Source: Luzula sylvatica (taxonomy: Eukaryota > Streptophyta > Magnoliopsida > Poales > Juncaceae). Taken from it: 64,000 nucleotides of DNA. A program made the translations under genes and the position numbers. Location of the stretch: assembly GCA_946800325.1 (NCBI GenBank), contig OX326956.1:70489087-70553086 (forward strand). Reading direction: 5' to 3'. The number at the start of each line of letters is the position of its first letter. The stretch's first letter is position 1. Shown here in pieces: positions 1 to 9,179 of this stretch. The notes under the pieces are model-generated. The model saw only the letters and a program-made list of their open reading frames with translations. It did not search any database and had not been told where the DNA came from.

Positions 1-470
1 GAGATATCCCTTAGGCCTATCGATGAATTGATCAACGAAATATCTGGCCAGAGTCAATGATATTAATGGTTAATATCGATTGTGTTTGTTGATTCAATTC
101 GGTATCGAGACATAAGTTTAGTCAATCAAATTATAAGGATGACTATTACCATGCCTTTTGATTGACGGATATCGTGAATAAGAGAGCTAAACACCACCGT
201 TCGAGATGGGTATAAATGATCACAATCATTTTCGTTTTCAACGTCGGAAAGCTATGATGAATTTTTTCCTAGATCCCTCTCATGAGTCAGTGAACTTAGG
301 CATAAATTCACTACCATCGCTTGATATGAACCAACGCGGTCACAGATGGAGCTGTCTTATTTCGGGCTTAATTTAAATCTCTAAGGTTATGTGTACATGA
401 GATGTACACTAGTACTTTCTTTAGTTGGATCTTGAACTGGGTGGGAGACTGAAGGAAATACAGTTACACA
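1..470 (+). mobile_element. 3' end of a Ty1/copia element (3' noncoding region and LTR start)
   Basis: Noncoding tail of a copia element that enters from the left edge. The same text recurs, diverged, at about 44870-45380, where it leads into a complete element's 3' LTR. The polypurine stretch GTGGGAGAC (441-449) is followed by TGAAGGAAATACAGTT at 450, the LTR start shared with 21811 and 37929. After about 16 bases the LTR match stops, so the LTR is truncated or replaced by other sequence. A 10-bp stem at 121-130 and 157-166 is described separately. No protein is encoded here. Confidence 0.75.
121..166 (+). other. conserved hairpin in copia 3' noncoding region
   Basis: GTCAATCAAA (121-130) pairs perfectly with TTTGATTGAC (157-166) around a 26-nt loop. 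The homologous place in the complete copia element (44998-45043) also pairs, with one base pair changed on both sides. This is a candidate RNA structure; its function is unknown. Confidence 0.5.
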
Positions 471-674
471 TCAACCGGAGAAGAACTCAACTGGGGCTCC
501 CAATCTTCCCAACAAACAAAAAAAATCCTCAACCCGCCATGTTATCAGAAATTACACAGCAAAAGTTCCGCAATTTCACACAACAATTCGTTGCATGCAA
601 GAAATAGTCAGCAACATATTTGTGTCCGTTCCTGAGGCAGAATCGTTGATTAGTGTACTGAACGCACATTTCCT

Positions 675-1156
675 AAAAAAATATTTGGCATCGTCGTCCT
701 TGTATCAATATTCAGCACAAGATCATTAAACATCTGGAATGGGCCAAATCATATGCACACACATCACTGATTTACGGGAACATCATAACGAGAATTTGTA
801 GAGATCTTGAAATTGAACTCCATATCGACGGAATTCATTTCGTTCCAATACAAACCGAAAACCTGTTAAGCGCAGATCTACTAAGAAAATACAGTTGTCA
901 TGTTAATAGAGATAGATGGTATATTAAAAATGTTACCAAGTTATATGTTTTACCGTTCCTCGATGGGTATCGAAATGAAATACCAAACAGTAGTTCATCA
1001 ATGTTGCGATGTCCCGAAATCGAAAATACTACGAAGAAGAATTTCTTGAAGAAAGCACAACCGTGGAAGATTCATTGCATCATTTGTCTAGTACACTATT
1101 TAGAAATAAATTTGCAAACTATTAATAACAATGTATTGCATACCGAAGAATTTTAG
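675..1156 (+). pseudogene. decayed ORF resembling plant transposon-associated protein
   Basis: An open frame of about 160 codons without a convincing ATG ends at the TAG at 1154-1156. The stretch reading SLIYGNIITRICRDLEIEL near residues 38-56 resembles the conserved block of a widespread plant protein annotated as 'putative plant transposon protein', usually found as fragments near LTR elements. That assignment is from memory of the family and is weak. The frame lies just downstream of the truncated copia LTR and has no visible promoter or intron signals. Near its end two short motifs are duplicated: GAATTTTAGTAGTTCAATT at about 1148 and 1230, and ATTGCATACCGAAGAATT at about 1136 and 1259. 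It could be an exon remnant of something else. Confidence 0.3.
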
Positions 1157-2933
1157 TAGTTCAATTTTAGTAACATCCAATGTAAATTCTATTTTCCTAA
1201 ATGACTTTACTTTTTACTGTATTGTAACGAATTTTAGTAGTTCAATTGCATGCAATATATTGCATACCGAAGAATTACCAAATATGTGTCATATGCATGT
1301 TGACAATAAAAATGATATGACATTATGTATTCACAATGTGCCTACGTTCGAAGCACTCAAACAGTCCCGCACAATTGTGCTGGACAAAGCTATTTATTCA
1401 TATTGTGCAAGTGTATCCATTACAAATTTGATTTGCCATCATTATCTTACTATTTAAGTTCTCCATTTCTTTGTGTAATATATTATTACACTATTATAAC
1501 ATAGCAAAATTCTACTCAATTTTTGGTAAAAGCAACTGAGAACGATCAAAATAAAGTACCAGTACCACTAACCGCATAGTACGCTTATTTTTCTTTTCAT
1601 TTTCTCCCTCCCTTTTTTTTGCATATATATTATTCAATAGTGGTCCAAAGTCAAAGTCCAAATTTTCCAGTATTGGTTAAAAAGAGCAATAAATGGCAAA
1701 AAAAAAAAAATTGCAAGGACTGGATGGCAGACCCTTAAATAGAAAAAGCAGAAATTATTAAGTAAACTATATAGTTCTAATAATTTCGAAGAGCAAAAAT
1801 TATAAACATCTCACCAACCATAATCAACCTAGGAGAAATCATCTTTTTCAAAAAAGTTGTCACGACCCGAAAATAAAATAATCGTGCACAACGTACTTAC
1901 CTTAAATATATGAGCATTAGCAGAGTCAAAAACACACAAATACGAAACCAGTTGGCATAAATTATTATCTACAATATACAAGTACTCAATATACATAGTT
2001 TGTATCCGAAACCCGAACTTGGGGGCCTATAGCTGGACCAGGCCATATTTGTATGTAAAAATATTTATAAAAAAATCAATGATTAAAAAGAAAGTGATGA
2101 TGTGAGACAAAAAAATTACATAAATTTGAGTTCAAAATAAAGATATGGGTAAATTGACATAGTGGAATTGTCATTTATTATATTCACTAATTTCGTATTC
2201 AACCTATTGGCCAGATAAACGTTGTATAGTTTTTTAATGCATATTATTAATGAAAATTTAGGGCTTTATAATATTTTTTTTCTTTTTCTTTTAGAAATGT
2301 TTTAAGTCAATATATCAGTGCATTCTAATTCAAGATTTGTAGAATTGAATGTTATACAGGAAAACTCATATTGCTTTCTGTTTTTATGAACTATTTTTTA
2401 TATTATATATTTTATTTTGATCATTTGCCAATAATGTTAGCTCCTTCAACATGTTCAACAAAAGATTCCGTGAAATAAATGTTTAATATTAACCAATCTA
2501 CCCACCATTTCATTTTGTATATATTTTTAAGATTTTTACCTGGAGCCGTATCATCGTAATTATTTATGATTATTGATCATCAAAAAATTATGATGTAGCT
2601 CCTTCATGTACGCTAATTTTATATTTTATCATTCAAAACTTTGAACAGCTAAATATAATGATGTGATTTGATCTCATTCTTTCATTTTTTTTATTGATGT
2701 TTTTTAAGATTTTATTCAATGTAGTCATTTTCGTATCATTATTTTAAAATAACTTTGAAGCCTTCTCTTTAAATCATGTCATTTTCTATATTTTAAATCA
2801 AAACCGTACGTCTAAAATCAGACGGTTAATAATAAATATTATGTTCACATGGCAAAAAATATGAATTTTTTTTATTAATTTTTCTTGACACATACGAATT
2901 ATACAATTTTGTTATTTTGTAAATTGTTATGTA
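1157..2933. other. AT-rich intergenic DNA
   Basis: No coding frame, RNA gene or bounded repeat could be supported. It contains homopolymer runs. A stretch at about 2040-2200 loosely resembles about 12720-12870 (both have GTAAAAA...TCAATGATTA followed by ACAAAAAAATTACA-like text), perhaps two old copies of one small repeat. Confidence 0.4.
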
Positions 2934-3118
2934 GGTATTGATGAGCGGGTTTTTGGTGCGTAAAATTATCGTTGTAATCGAAAACCCGATTCAATCAACA
3001 AGTTGGAAAATATATGTGTATAGTGGAAAATATGAAAGTTCGTTCCACGAGGAGTATATGCGTCAATTAATGAATCAAAACTAGACAAGAAATAGCAAAG
3101 AAAATTCACAGAAGATAG

Positions 3119-3458
3119 TCCGTTACAACGGAAGTGGGTTCCGTTACAACGGAATTGAGTGAAAATTCTGTCACTAAAAATGAGATGAACGTCCGTTACA
3201 ACGGAGGAAACTCCGTTATAACGCACTATACTTGTCCGTTATAACGAACAGTGGTTGCGTTACAACGGATTGGTTAATCCGTTACAACGGACCGAGATGT
3301 CCGTTACAACGCACTTGTATTGATTCCTTTGAATAGAAATTCTGACTAGTCCGTTACAACGGAACTCTAGTTGCGTTACAACGGAAGTATAACCAACTGA
3401 ATATTAAAGGACCAACCGTCTAGTCCGTTGTAACGCAATGTGAGTCCGTTATAACGGA
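3119..3458 (+). repeat. array of twelve CCGTT/AACGG dyads in the LTR
   Basis: Twelve imperfect palindromes of form TCCGTTACAACGGA, with variants (GCGTTACAACGG, CCGTTATAACGC, CCGTTGTAACGC), are spread irregularly over 340 bp. The same array is in the other LTR at 7757-8096. AACGG is the core of plant MYB and MSA-type sites, so they may be factor-binding sites; that is inference. Confidence 0.8.
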
Positions 3459-4113
3459 AGTAGTTCTGGATTTCTGATTTGAGATTTGATTTGGGAGCAA
3501 TTTGATGGTTTGTTTTGGATTCAAATTTAGAAGTAATTAAACTAAGTAACAAGCACTAAGATCACACAAACAAACAAAGAAGATTTAGAGCAAAGAAAAA
3601 GAACTAAAGATTCGTTAAACCGAGAATTCTTTACACAACAAAATCCAATCAAACAACAATTAATCAAGTAATTGAAAAGGAGTACACCTAGTTGAGAAAG
3701 CCTCGAAGTGAAGCTCCTTGTCTCCTTGCCTCGTACCGAAAGATCCTTGCTTCTTGTCTCGAGAGTGATGGATTGTACCGAAAGGATGAAGCTCCCTTGT
3801 CTCGGATCGCAATCACTTCGAAGAAACGCGGATCGAGTCACGGCACTTCTTCTCAAATCCACCGTAGGGAATAGCTCCTTGTCACGGCCCGATCTTCGAA
3901 GGATGAGAAGGATTCGTCGAAGGGATGAGCTCCCTTGTCTCGACTTGTCCTTGAGAGATTTTTCTTGATTGATCTTGAAGTATCTTGAAGGTTCTTGATT
4001 GTGCTTGGAAGTTCTTGAGAGGTTCTTGGAAGTTCTTGAGAGGGAGAGAGAAGAGAAAGAGAGAAAGTGCTCCGAAGTGCGGGAAGAAGGGCCCTCAACT
4101 CGTGGCCCTTTTC

Positions 4114-4126
4114 GTCTTATTTATAG
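4114..4126 (-). promoter_or_regulatory. LTR TATA box
   Basis: The minus strand reads GCTATAAATAAGAC. The same box is at 8752-8764 in the other LTR and, as CTATAAATAAGAC, at about 49299-49310 in the related solo LTR, so it is conserved where the surrounding LTR is not. Confidence 0.65.
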
Positions 4127-4536
4127 CACTCACGGAGTCTTCTTATTGGTCACGAGTTGGTGGAGAGGATTGGGGGTAATGAAGTAATTTCCACCAAAGG
4201 TAGGTGGGAAGGATAAGGGCTAAGGATTGAGTGGTTTTCGTGTGGACTCTTGTGTAAGTTTCTATCATGATGATTGTTTGCCTCCCGTCTCATTCATGTA
4301 CCGAATATATCGGTATAATATATCGTTTTTATTCCTCTTGACGTGTTGGAGACAACTACACTTTCCAAATTCCCAGAATTTCTTTCTAAAACCTGTAATT
4401 AAGCAATAAAACACACTTAGTGAAGAAATATTCTTGTTATCTCAAATATGAACAATTGTATATATAAAGTTGTGATTCAAAAGGGCTAAAATCCCCAAAT
4501 TAGATATCAAAAAGGTGCTTCACTTTCCTCTTATCA

Positions 4537-4560
4537 AATACCCCCATACTTAAACCTTTG
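4537..4560 (-). promoter_or_regulatory. polypurine tract next to the 3' LTR
   Basis: The minus strand reads AAGTATGGGGGTATT directly before the LTR's TGATAAG. This is the expected plus-strand primer. A hairpin with loop TCCT sits just upstream (4559-4574), and a second similar tract lies at 5996-6013. Confidence 0.85.
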
Positions 4561-4574
4561 ATCGTCCTCGATCA
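4559..4574 (-). other. hairpin upstream of the polypurine tract
   Basis: TGATCG (4559-4564) pairs with CGATCA (4569-4574) around TCCT. On the RNA strand the loop and closing pair read GAGGAC, as in the hairpin at 6016-6031, while the rest of the stem differs. Confidence 0.6.
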
Positions 4575-5081
4575 TGATGAGCGTAAAATCAAGCACAAAG
4601 GAAAATGCATGTATAGGTTTTATTGAAATTGTATTCATCGATTTGAAAACTTATTTCTCACAAGATAATTATTCACTCTTATCATAATCACTAATATTGA
4701 AAGAGATAAGTTTGAGTTATATTAGAATCTATTTTCAATGAATTGCACAAATTCTAAGAGTTTATTAGAGCAAATGATCTCAACCGAAAAAGATGATTAA
4801 ACACCATCATTCAATTCTTTTCACTCCACAATTCACAAGGATTATCATGAAAAAGCATTAATGAAAACCAATTTTTCCGTTTTGCAAAAATCATTTCTTA
4901 AATGTAATTTGTCACTTTTAAACCGTTCGGTACGTTAGTACTTGGTTCATCTTCGATTTCTACTAAATTTTCCCAATTTGCGCTCGATTTTCGAACTTCT
5001 TTTCTTTCCTTTTTATTCTTTTTATTTCTTTTCTTTTGTTCGTTATTGCTTTCGATGGTCCCCATGTGTGTCCTTTGGGAT

Positions 5082-5356
5082 AACAAGTGGTCATGACTCA
5101 CACCACTCATTACTTAGTAAAACCCCATGGATCCGCGCAATCTTTAGCCAACAAGTGGTCATGACTCACACCACTCATTACTTAATCAATTGCACGGACT
5201 CGACAATCGAAAGCGCTTTAATCCGTGATTGTAGAAAACTTTTTCGCATCGACTCTTGATCATGACTCACACCAAGAACCGGCTACTTTGGTTTACTACG
5301 ACTCATGCACCCCTTTAGCCAACAAGTGGTCATGACTCACACCACTCATTACTTAA
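5082..5356 (-). repeat. dispersed hairpin repeats in the element's 3' noncoding region
   Basis: A unit of about 35 bp with the core AAGTGGTCATGACTCAC, then ACCACTCATTACTTA, occurs at 5082-5117, 5150-5185 and 5320-5356, with a partial copy at 5258-5275. Inside each full unit AGTGGT pairs with ACCACT around a 10-nt loop. The spacers are unrelated to each other. Confidence 0.75.
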
Positions 5357-5995
5357 TCAAGGTGCATGAGCTCATCGAATCAAGCTTTGAGCGCAAATTG
5401 GTTCCCGTTAGTGTAATTTCGAATCCCCATGAACGGTCGGATCCTTTAAGTGCAAATTGTCAAATTTTAGATTTAAGCAAAACTTACTAAATTGGTTCAA
5501 ACAAAATTTTTTAGAAATTCCAAGTTCAAAATGGGTTTATTTATTGAAAATGGTGTGTCATGTAAATCAAGGATTGATCAATTTGTCAAAAACTTATGAA
5601 TTTAGTGAATTCATTGATTAGGGCTTGAATCCCCAAAAGAATCTCTTCAAGATCTCAATCAACTCCTTCAAATATTTGTGAAAATTTCAAATTTGAGAGT
5701 AAAATTATGCTAGTTTGGTGAAAATTTGTTTAAAAATCGATGATTTATTCAATGAGGTGGAGAAAAACCTTTAACTTGCATAAAACCATTTGATTGTATA
5801 TCCTTGATGCTCAAAGAAATTTTAGAATGTCGAAAAATTCATTTAAAAGCTCGTTTTTTTCATTTTTTTAGGCAAAAAACAAATTTTGCCAGAAGCAGTT
5901 CCGTTGTAACTGACCTTAGGTCCGTTACAACCGAGTTGCAAAATTATTTTTTTATTTTTTTATTTTTTTTTTTAAATCAAAGACTGTGTGTATAT

Positions 5996-6031
5996 CCTCC
6001 CCATACTTATTCCTTCGCTTGTCCTCAAGCG
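5996..6031 (-). promoter_or_regulatory. second, internal polypurine-tract module with hairpin
   Basis: The minus strand reads GGAATAAGTATGGGGAGG, close to the true polypurine tract 1.45 kb further on. Just upstream CGCTTG and CAAGCG form a 6-bp stem around a 4-nt loop (6016-6031). The LTR-adjacent module has the same layout with a different stem. It could mark where an ancestral element ended. Confidence 0.6.
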
Positions 6032-6058
6032 ATAATAAAGAGAAAAATTAAAAAAAAA

Positions 6059-6289
6059 TTAAGGAGAGACACAACCTTTGATGCGTGGTGCTTGATCGTC
6101 TTCGACTTGTTGCTCCTTCAGCCAACTTGTTGCATTTCTCGTGTCTTGGTCACACCAATTGAGCTTGAGCATGTAGTCCTTGCACCGTTGGTACGAGGGT
6201 TTGCCTCCCTCGCTAGCGCTCTCGTTTATGGTCTCGAGCTCGACCATGCCGATGTTATCCTTCTTCAAAATTAAACGAAGCACTAACAT
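6059..6289 (-). CDS. small ORF overlapping the end of the gag-like ORF, +1 frame
   Basis: A 76-aa frame overlapping the previous ORF by 35 nt, in the +1 frame relative to it. Its C-terminal part (KPSYQRCKDYMLKLNWCD and onward) stops just before the internal polypurine module. It may be the true C-terminal continuation separated by a frameshift, a programmed +1 shift product, or chance. No family is recognised. Confidence 0.35.
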   Translation of the reverse strand: MLVLRLILKKDNIGMVELETINESASEGGKPSYQRCKDYMLKLNWCDQDTRNATSWLKEQQVEDDQAPRIKGCVSP

Positions 6290-7421
6290 GGATCGCTACT
6301 TTTCGACCGCCTCGAAATACTCCCTTTGAGATGTTGGAGATGAGAGGAATCGGCGCTTGTATCACTCGTTTTGCATATGTCGAAAGCGGCGTCATTATTT
6401 CCTCAATCTTGCTTCGAATTTTTCGAATTGCTTCATCGCTTGGAGTTTGATGAAGAGGAGTTGTGAGAGGCGTGAGTGTTTCGAATGTATTTGACTTCCT
6501 TGATAAATCTACACAAGGTGAATTTCTATCATGAGAAGCATCATAGTTCTTAAATGAATTAAAATTGATGATATATGGAAAGAATTCACCTTGGAGAATT
6601 GTAGATTTCTCTTCTTGCTCGTTTGATAATTGCGCGTTTTCATCGATTGGAGTGAGTTGAACCGTCTTTTGGAGAGTCGAATCCAATGACACCTTTTCTT
6701 CTTCAATCCTCGTTCCAATGCTTTCATCGAATCCCCCCATACTCGAACTCTTGTCACTTTCAATCTCCACGATCTCCTCGTTTGAATATTCTAACTCGAG
6801 ACAAGTCACTCTTTGATCTAGATCATTGAGCGTGGATTGAATATTTCCGAGTCGTCGAGAGGTGGTTTTAATCTCTTGTTTGATTTCTTCAAAATCTTGT
6901 TTGATTTCTTGTTTGAATTCTTCTAAACCTTGATTTAATACTTCGACATTTTGTTTTATCATCGCCCTCACTTCCTCCATTATTCGTTTTAATTCTTGGT
7001 TTGGATTTTCGTTTTGGGATTGAAATGGGTGATCTTGGTATTCAAATTCATGTTGAGATTCGAGTTCGTTTTGAGAAGGTTCGTATATGGGGTATGAGTA
7101 CATGGGGTTTGAGTAGTTGTTAGCGGTTTCGGCATAAGATTGTGTCTCATAACCCCATGGGGATTCGTTTTCGTATTGGCGAGCTTCGTAGATGGGATCT
7201 TGATAAAGGGTCTCGGTGCGTGATTCATCGTATTGATTTGAGGGTGAACTTGAGAGCCAACCGAGCCTTCGTTCTCTATCTTTCCTTTCTTCCATTTCTT
7301 CCCATTCTTGAAATTGTAGCTCGATAATCTCTTGATTTGTCATGGAGTCCGGATATCCTTTTGCGGCTCTACTGAGACGTATTAACTCCCGAAGCGATTT
7401 TGGTCTTTCTTGATGATCCAT
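6255..7421 (-). CDS. 388-aa protein of the non-autonomous LTR element (gag-like position)
   Basis: The only long ORF of the young element, starting about 135 nt inside the primer site, where gag normally begins. Residues 1-55 are charged and helix-prone. Residues 60-140 are rich in Tyr, Asn, Gln, Ser and Pro and probably disordered. Residues 141-212 form a strong coiled coil with repeated EEFKQEIKQ-like heptads. The acidic C-terminal half has no recognisable fold. There is no CCHC zinc knuckle and no protease or polymerase motif, so it is not a standard gag. The intact frame in a recent insertion suggests it is either useful to the element or too young to have decayed. A second frame (6059-6289) overlaps its end. 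I do not recognise the family by sequence. Confidence 0.7.
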   Translation of the reverse strand: MDHQERPKSLRELIRLSRAAKGYPDSMTNQEIIELQFQEWEEMEERKDRERRLGWLSSSPSNQYDESRTETLYQDPIYEARQYENESPWGYETQSYAETANNYSNPMYSYPIYEPSQNELESQHEFEYQDHPFQSQNENPNQELKRIMEEVRAMIKQNVEVLNQGLEEFKQEIKQDFEEIKQEIKTTSRRLGNIQSTLNDLDQRVTCLELEYSNEEIVEIESDKSSSMGGFDESIGTRIEEEKVSLDSTLQKTVQLTPIDENAQLSNEQEEKSTILQGEFFPYIINFNSFKNYDASHDRNSPCVDLSRKSNTFETLTPLTTPLHQTPSDEAIRKIRSKIEEIMTPLSTYAKRVIQAPIPLISNISKGVFRGGRKVAIHVSASFNFEEG

Positions 7422-7556
7422 CTTGCTCCACTTCGTGTACCTTGCAAGAATAGAAAATTTTCGAAATTAGTGAAATATCAAGTTCAAATGTATAAAATCT
7501 ATTAAAAATGTCACTCGAGCTTGCAAGTTTGATTCAAAATTTGACTTAAACATTAC

Positions 7557-7574
7557 TCCCCGGCAGCGGCGCCA
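7557..7574 (-). promoter_or_regulatory. primer binding site (tRNA-Asp)
   Basis: The minus strand reads TGGCGCCGCTGCCGGGGA, two bases inside the LTR. This complements the 3' 18 nt of plant tRNA-Asp except one position (GCT where the tRNA predicts GTT). It fixes the element's orientation and the LTR boundary. Confidence 0.88.
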
Positions 7575-7576
7575 TT

Positions 7577-9174
7577 TGATGAGCGGGTTTTTGGTGCGTA
7601 AAATTATCGTTGTAATCGAAAACCCGATTCAATCAACAAGTTGGAAAATATATGTGTATAGTGGAAAATATGAAAGTTCGTTCCACGAGGAGTATATGCG
7701 TCAATTAATGAATCAAAACTAGACAAGAAATAGCAAAGAAAATTCACAGAAGATAGTCCGTTACAACGGAAGTGGGTTCCGTTACAACGGAATTGAGTGA
7801 AAATTCTGTCACTAAAAATGAGATGAACGTCCGTTACAACGGAGGAAACTCCGTTATAACGCACTATACTTGTCCGTTATAACGAACAGTGGTTGCGTTA
7901 CAACGGATTGGTTAATCCGTTACAACGGACCGAGATGTCCGTTACAACGCACTTGTATTGATTCCTTTGAATAGAAATTCTGACTAGTCCGTTACAACGG
8001 AACTCTAGTTGCGTTACAACGGAAGTATAACCAACTGAATATTAAAGGACCAACCGTCTAGTCCGTTGTAACGCAATGTGAGTCCGTTATAACGGAAGTA
8101 GTTCTGGATTTCTGATTTGAGATTTGATTTGGGAGCAATTTGATGGTTTGTTTTGGATTCAAATTTAGAAGTAATTAAACTAAGTAACAAGCACTAAGAT
8201 CACACAAACAAACAAAGAAGATTTAGAGCAAAGAAAAAGAACTAAAGATTCGTTAAACCGAGAATTCTTTACACAACAAAATCCAATCAAACAACAATTA
8301 ATCAAGTAATTGAAAAGGAGTACACCTAGTTGAGAAAGCCTCGAAGTGAAGCTCCTTGTCTCCTTGCCTCGCACCGAATGATCCTTGCTTCTTGTCTCGA
8401 GAGTGATGGATTGTACCAAAAGGATGAAGCTCCCTTGTCTCGGATCGCAATCACTTCGAAGAAACGCGGATCGAGTCACGGCACTTCTTTTCAAATCCAC
8501 CGTAGGGAATAGCTCCTTGTCACGGCCCGATCTTCGAAGGATGAGAAGGATTCGTCGAAGGGATGAGCTCCCTTGTCTCGACTTGTCCTTGAGAGATTTT
8601 TCTTGATTGATCTTGAAGTATCTTGAAGGTTCTTGATTGTGCTTGGAAGTTCTTGAGAGGTTCTTGGAAGTTCTTGAGAGGGAGAGAGAAGAGAAAGAGA
8701 GAAAGTGCTCCGAAGAGCGGGAAGAAGGGCCCTCAACTCGTGGCCCTTTTCGTCTTATTTATAGCACTCACAGAGTCTTCTTATTGGTCACGAGTTGGTG
8801 GAGAGGATTGGGGGTAATGAAATAATTTCCACCAAAGGTAGGTGGGAAGGATAAGGGCTAAGGATTGAGTGGTTTTCGTGTGGACTCTTGTGTAAGTTTC
8901 TATCATGATGATTGTTTGCCTCCCGTCTCATTCATGTACCGAATATATCGGTATAATATATCGTTTTTATTCCTCTTGACGTGTTGGAGACAACTACACT
9001 TTCCAAATTCCCAGAATTTCTTTCTAAAACCTGTAATTAAGCAATAAAACACACTTAGTGAAGAAATATTCTTGTTATCTCAAATATGAACAATTGTATA
9101 TATAAAGTTGTGATTCAAAAGGGCTAAAATCCCCAAATTAGATATCAAAAAGGTGCTTCATTTTCCTCTTATCA
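7577..9174 (-). repeat. 5' LTR of the gypsy-like element
   Basis: Nearly identical to the copy at 2939-4536 (differences seen around 8371, 8378, 8419, 8490, 8715, 8772, 8821 and 9160). Because the element reads on the minus strand, this is the 5' LTR and should supply the promoter. The dyad array is at 7757-8096 and the TATA box at 8752-8764. Confidence 0.92.
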
Positions 9175-9179
9175 GGTAT

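Larger units (their letters stand above)
2939..4536 (-). repeat. 3' LTR of the gypsy-like element
   Basis: On the minus strand the LTR begins TGATAAGAGG and ends CGCTCATCA. It contains a TATA box (4114-4126), twelve CCGTT/AACGG dyads (3119-3458) and a GA-rich, repeated GTTCTTGA-type stretch around 3980-4060. Short ORFs inside it are repeated in the other LTR and show no protein signature. Confidence 0.92.
2939..9174 (-). mobile_element. complete non-autonomous LTR retrotransposon (gypsy-like, tRNA-Asp primer)
   Basis: A 6236-bp element on the minus strand, bounded by a perfect 5-bp target duplication GGTAT (2934-2938 and 9175-9179). Both LTRs are 1598 bp, start TG and end CA, and differ by roughly eight substitutions by eye, so the insertion is young. 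The primer site next to the right LTR matches the tRNA-Asp 3' end with one mismatch, as in Athila/Tat-type plant gypsy elements. A polypurine tract lies next to the left LTR. The 3040-bp interior holds one long ORF (6255-7421) and no protease, reverse transcriptase, RNase H or integrase, so it must use enzymes from a partner element. It is like a LARD or a gag-only derivative. A solo LTR of a relative lies at 48184-49717. Confidence 0.92.

Noticed and set aside
2040..2230. a MITE pair with 12720-12900
   Set aside because: Similarity is patchy and no termini or target duplications could be defined.
2966..3226. 86-codon ORF duplicated at 7604-7864
   Set aside because: Duplicated because both are in the LTRs; its CNG-rich translation comes from the dyad array.
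7557..7574. tRNA-Asp 3' end on the plus strand
   Set aside because: Only 18 nt match and they sit exactly at the LTR junction; this is the primer binding site, and no tRNA body is present.
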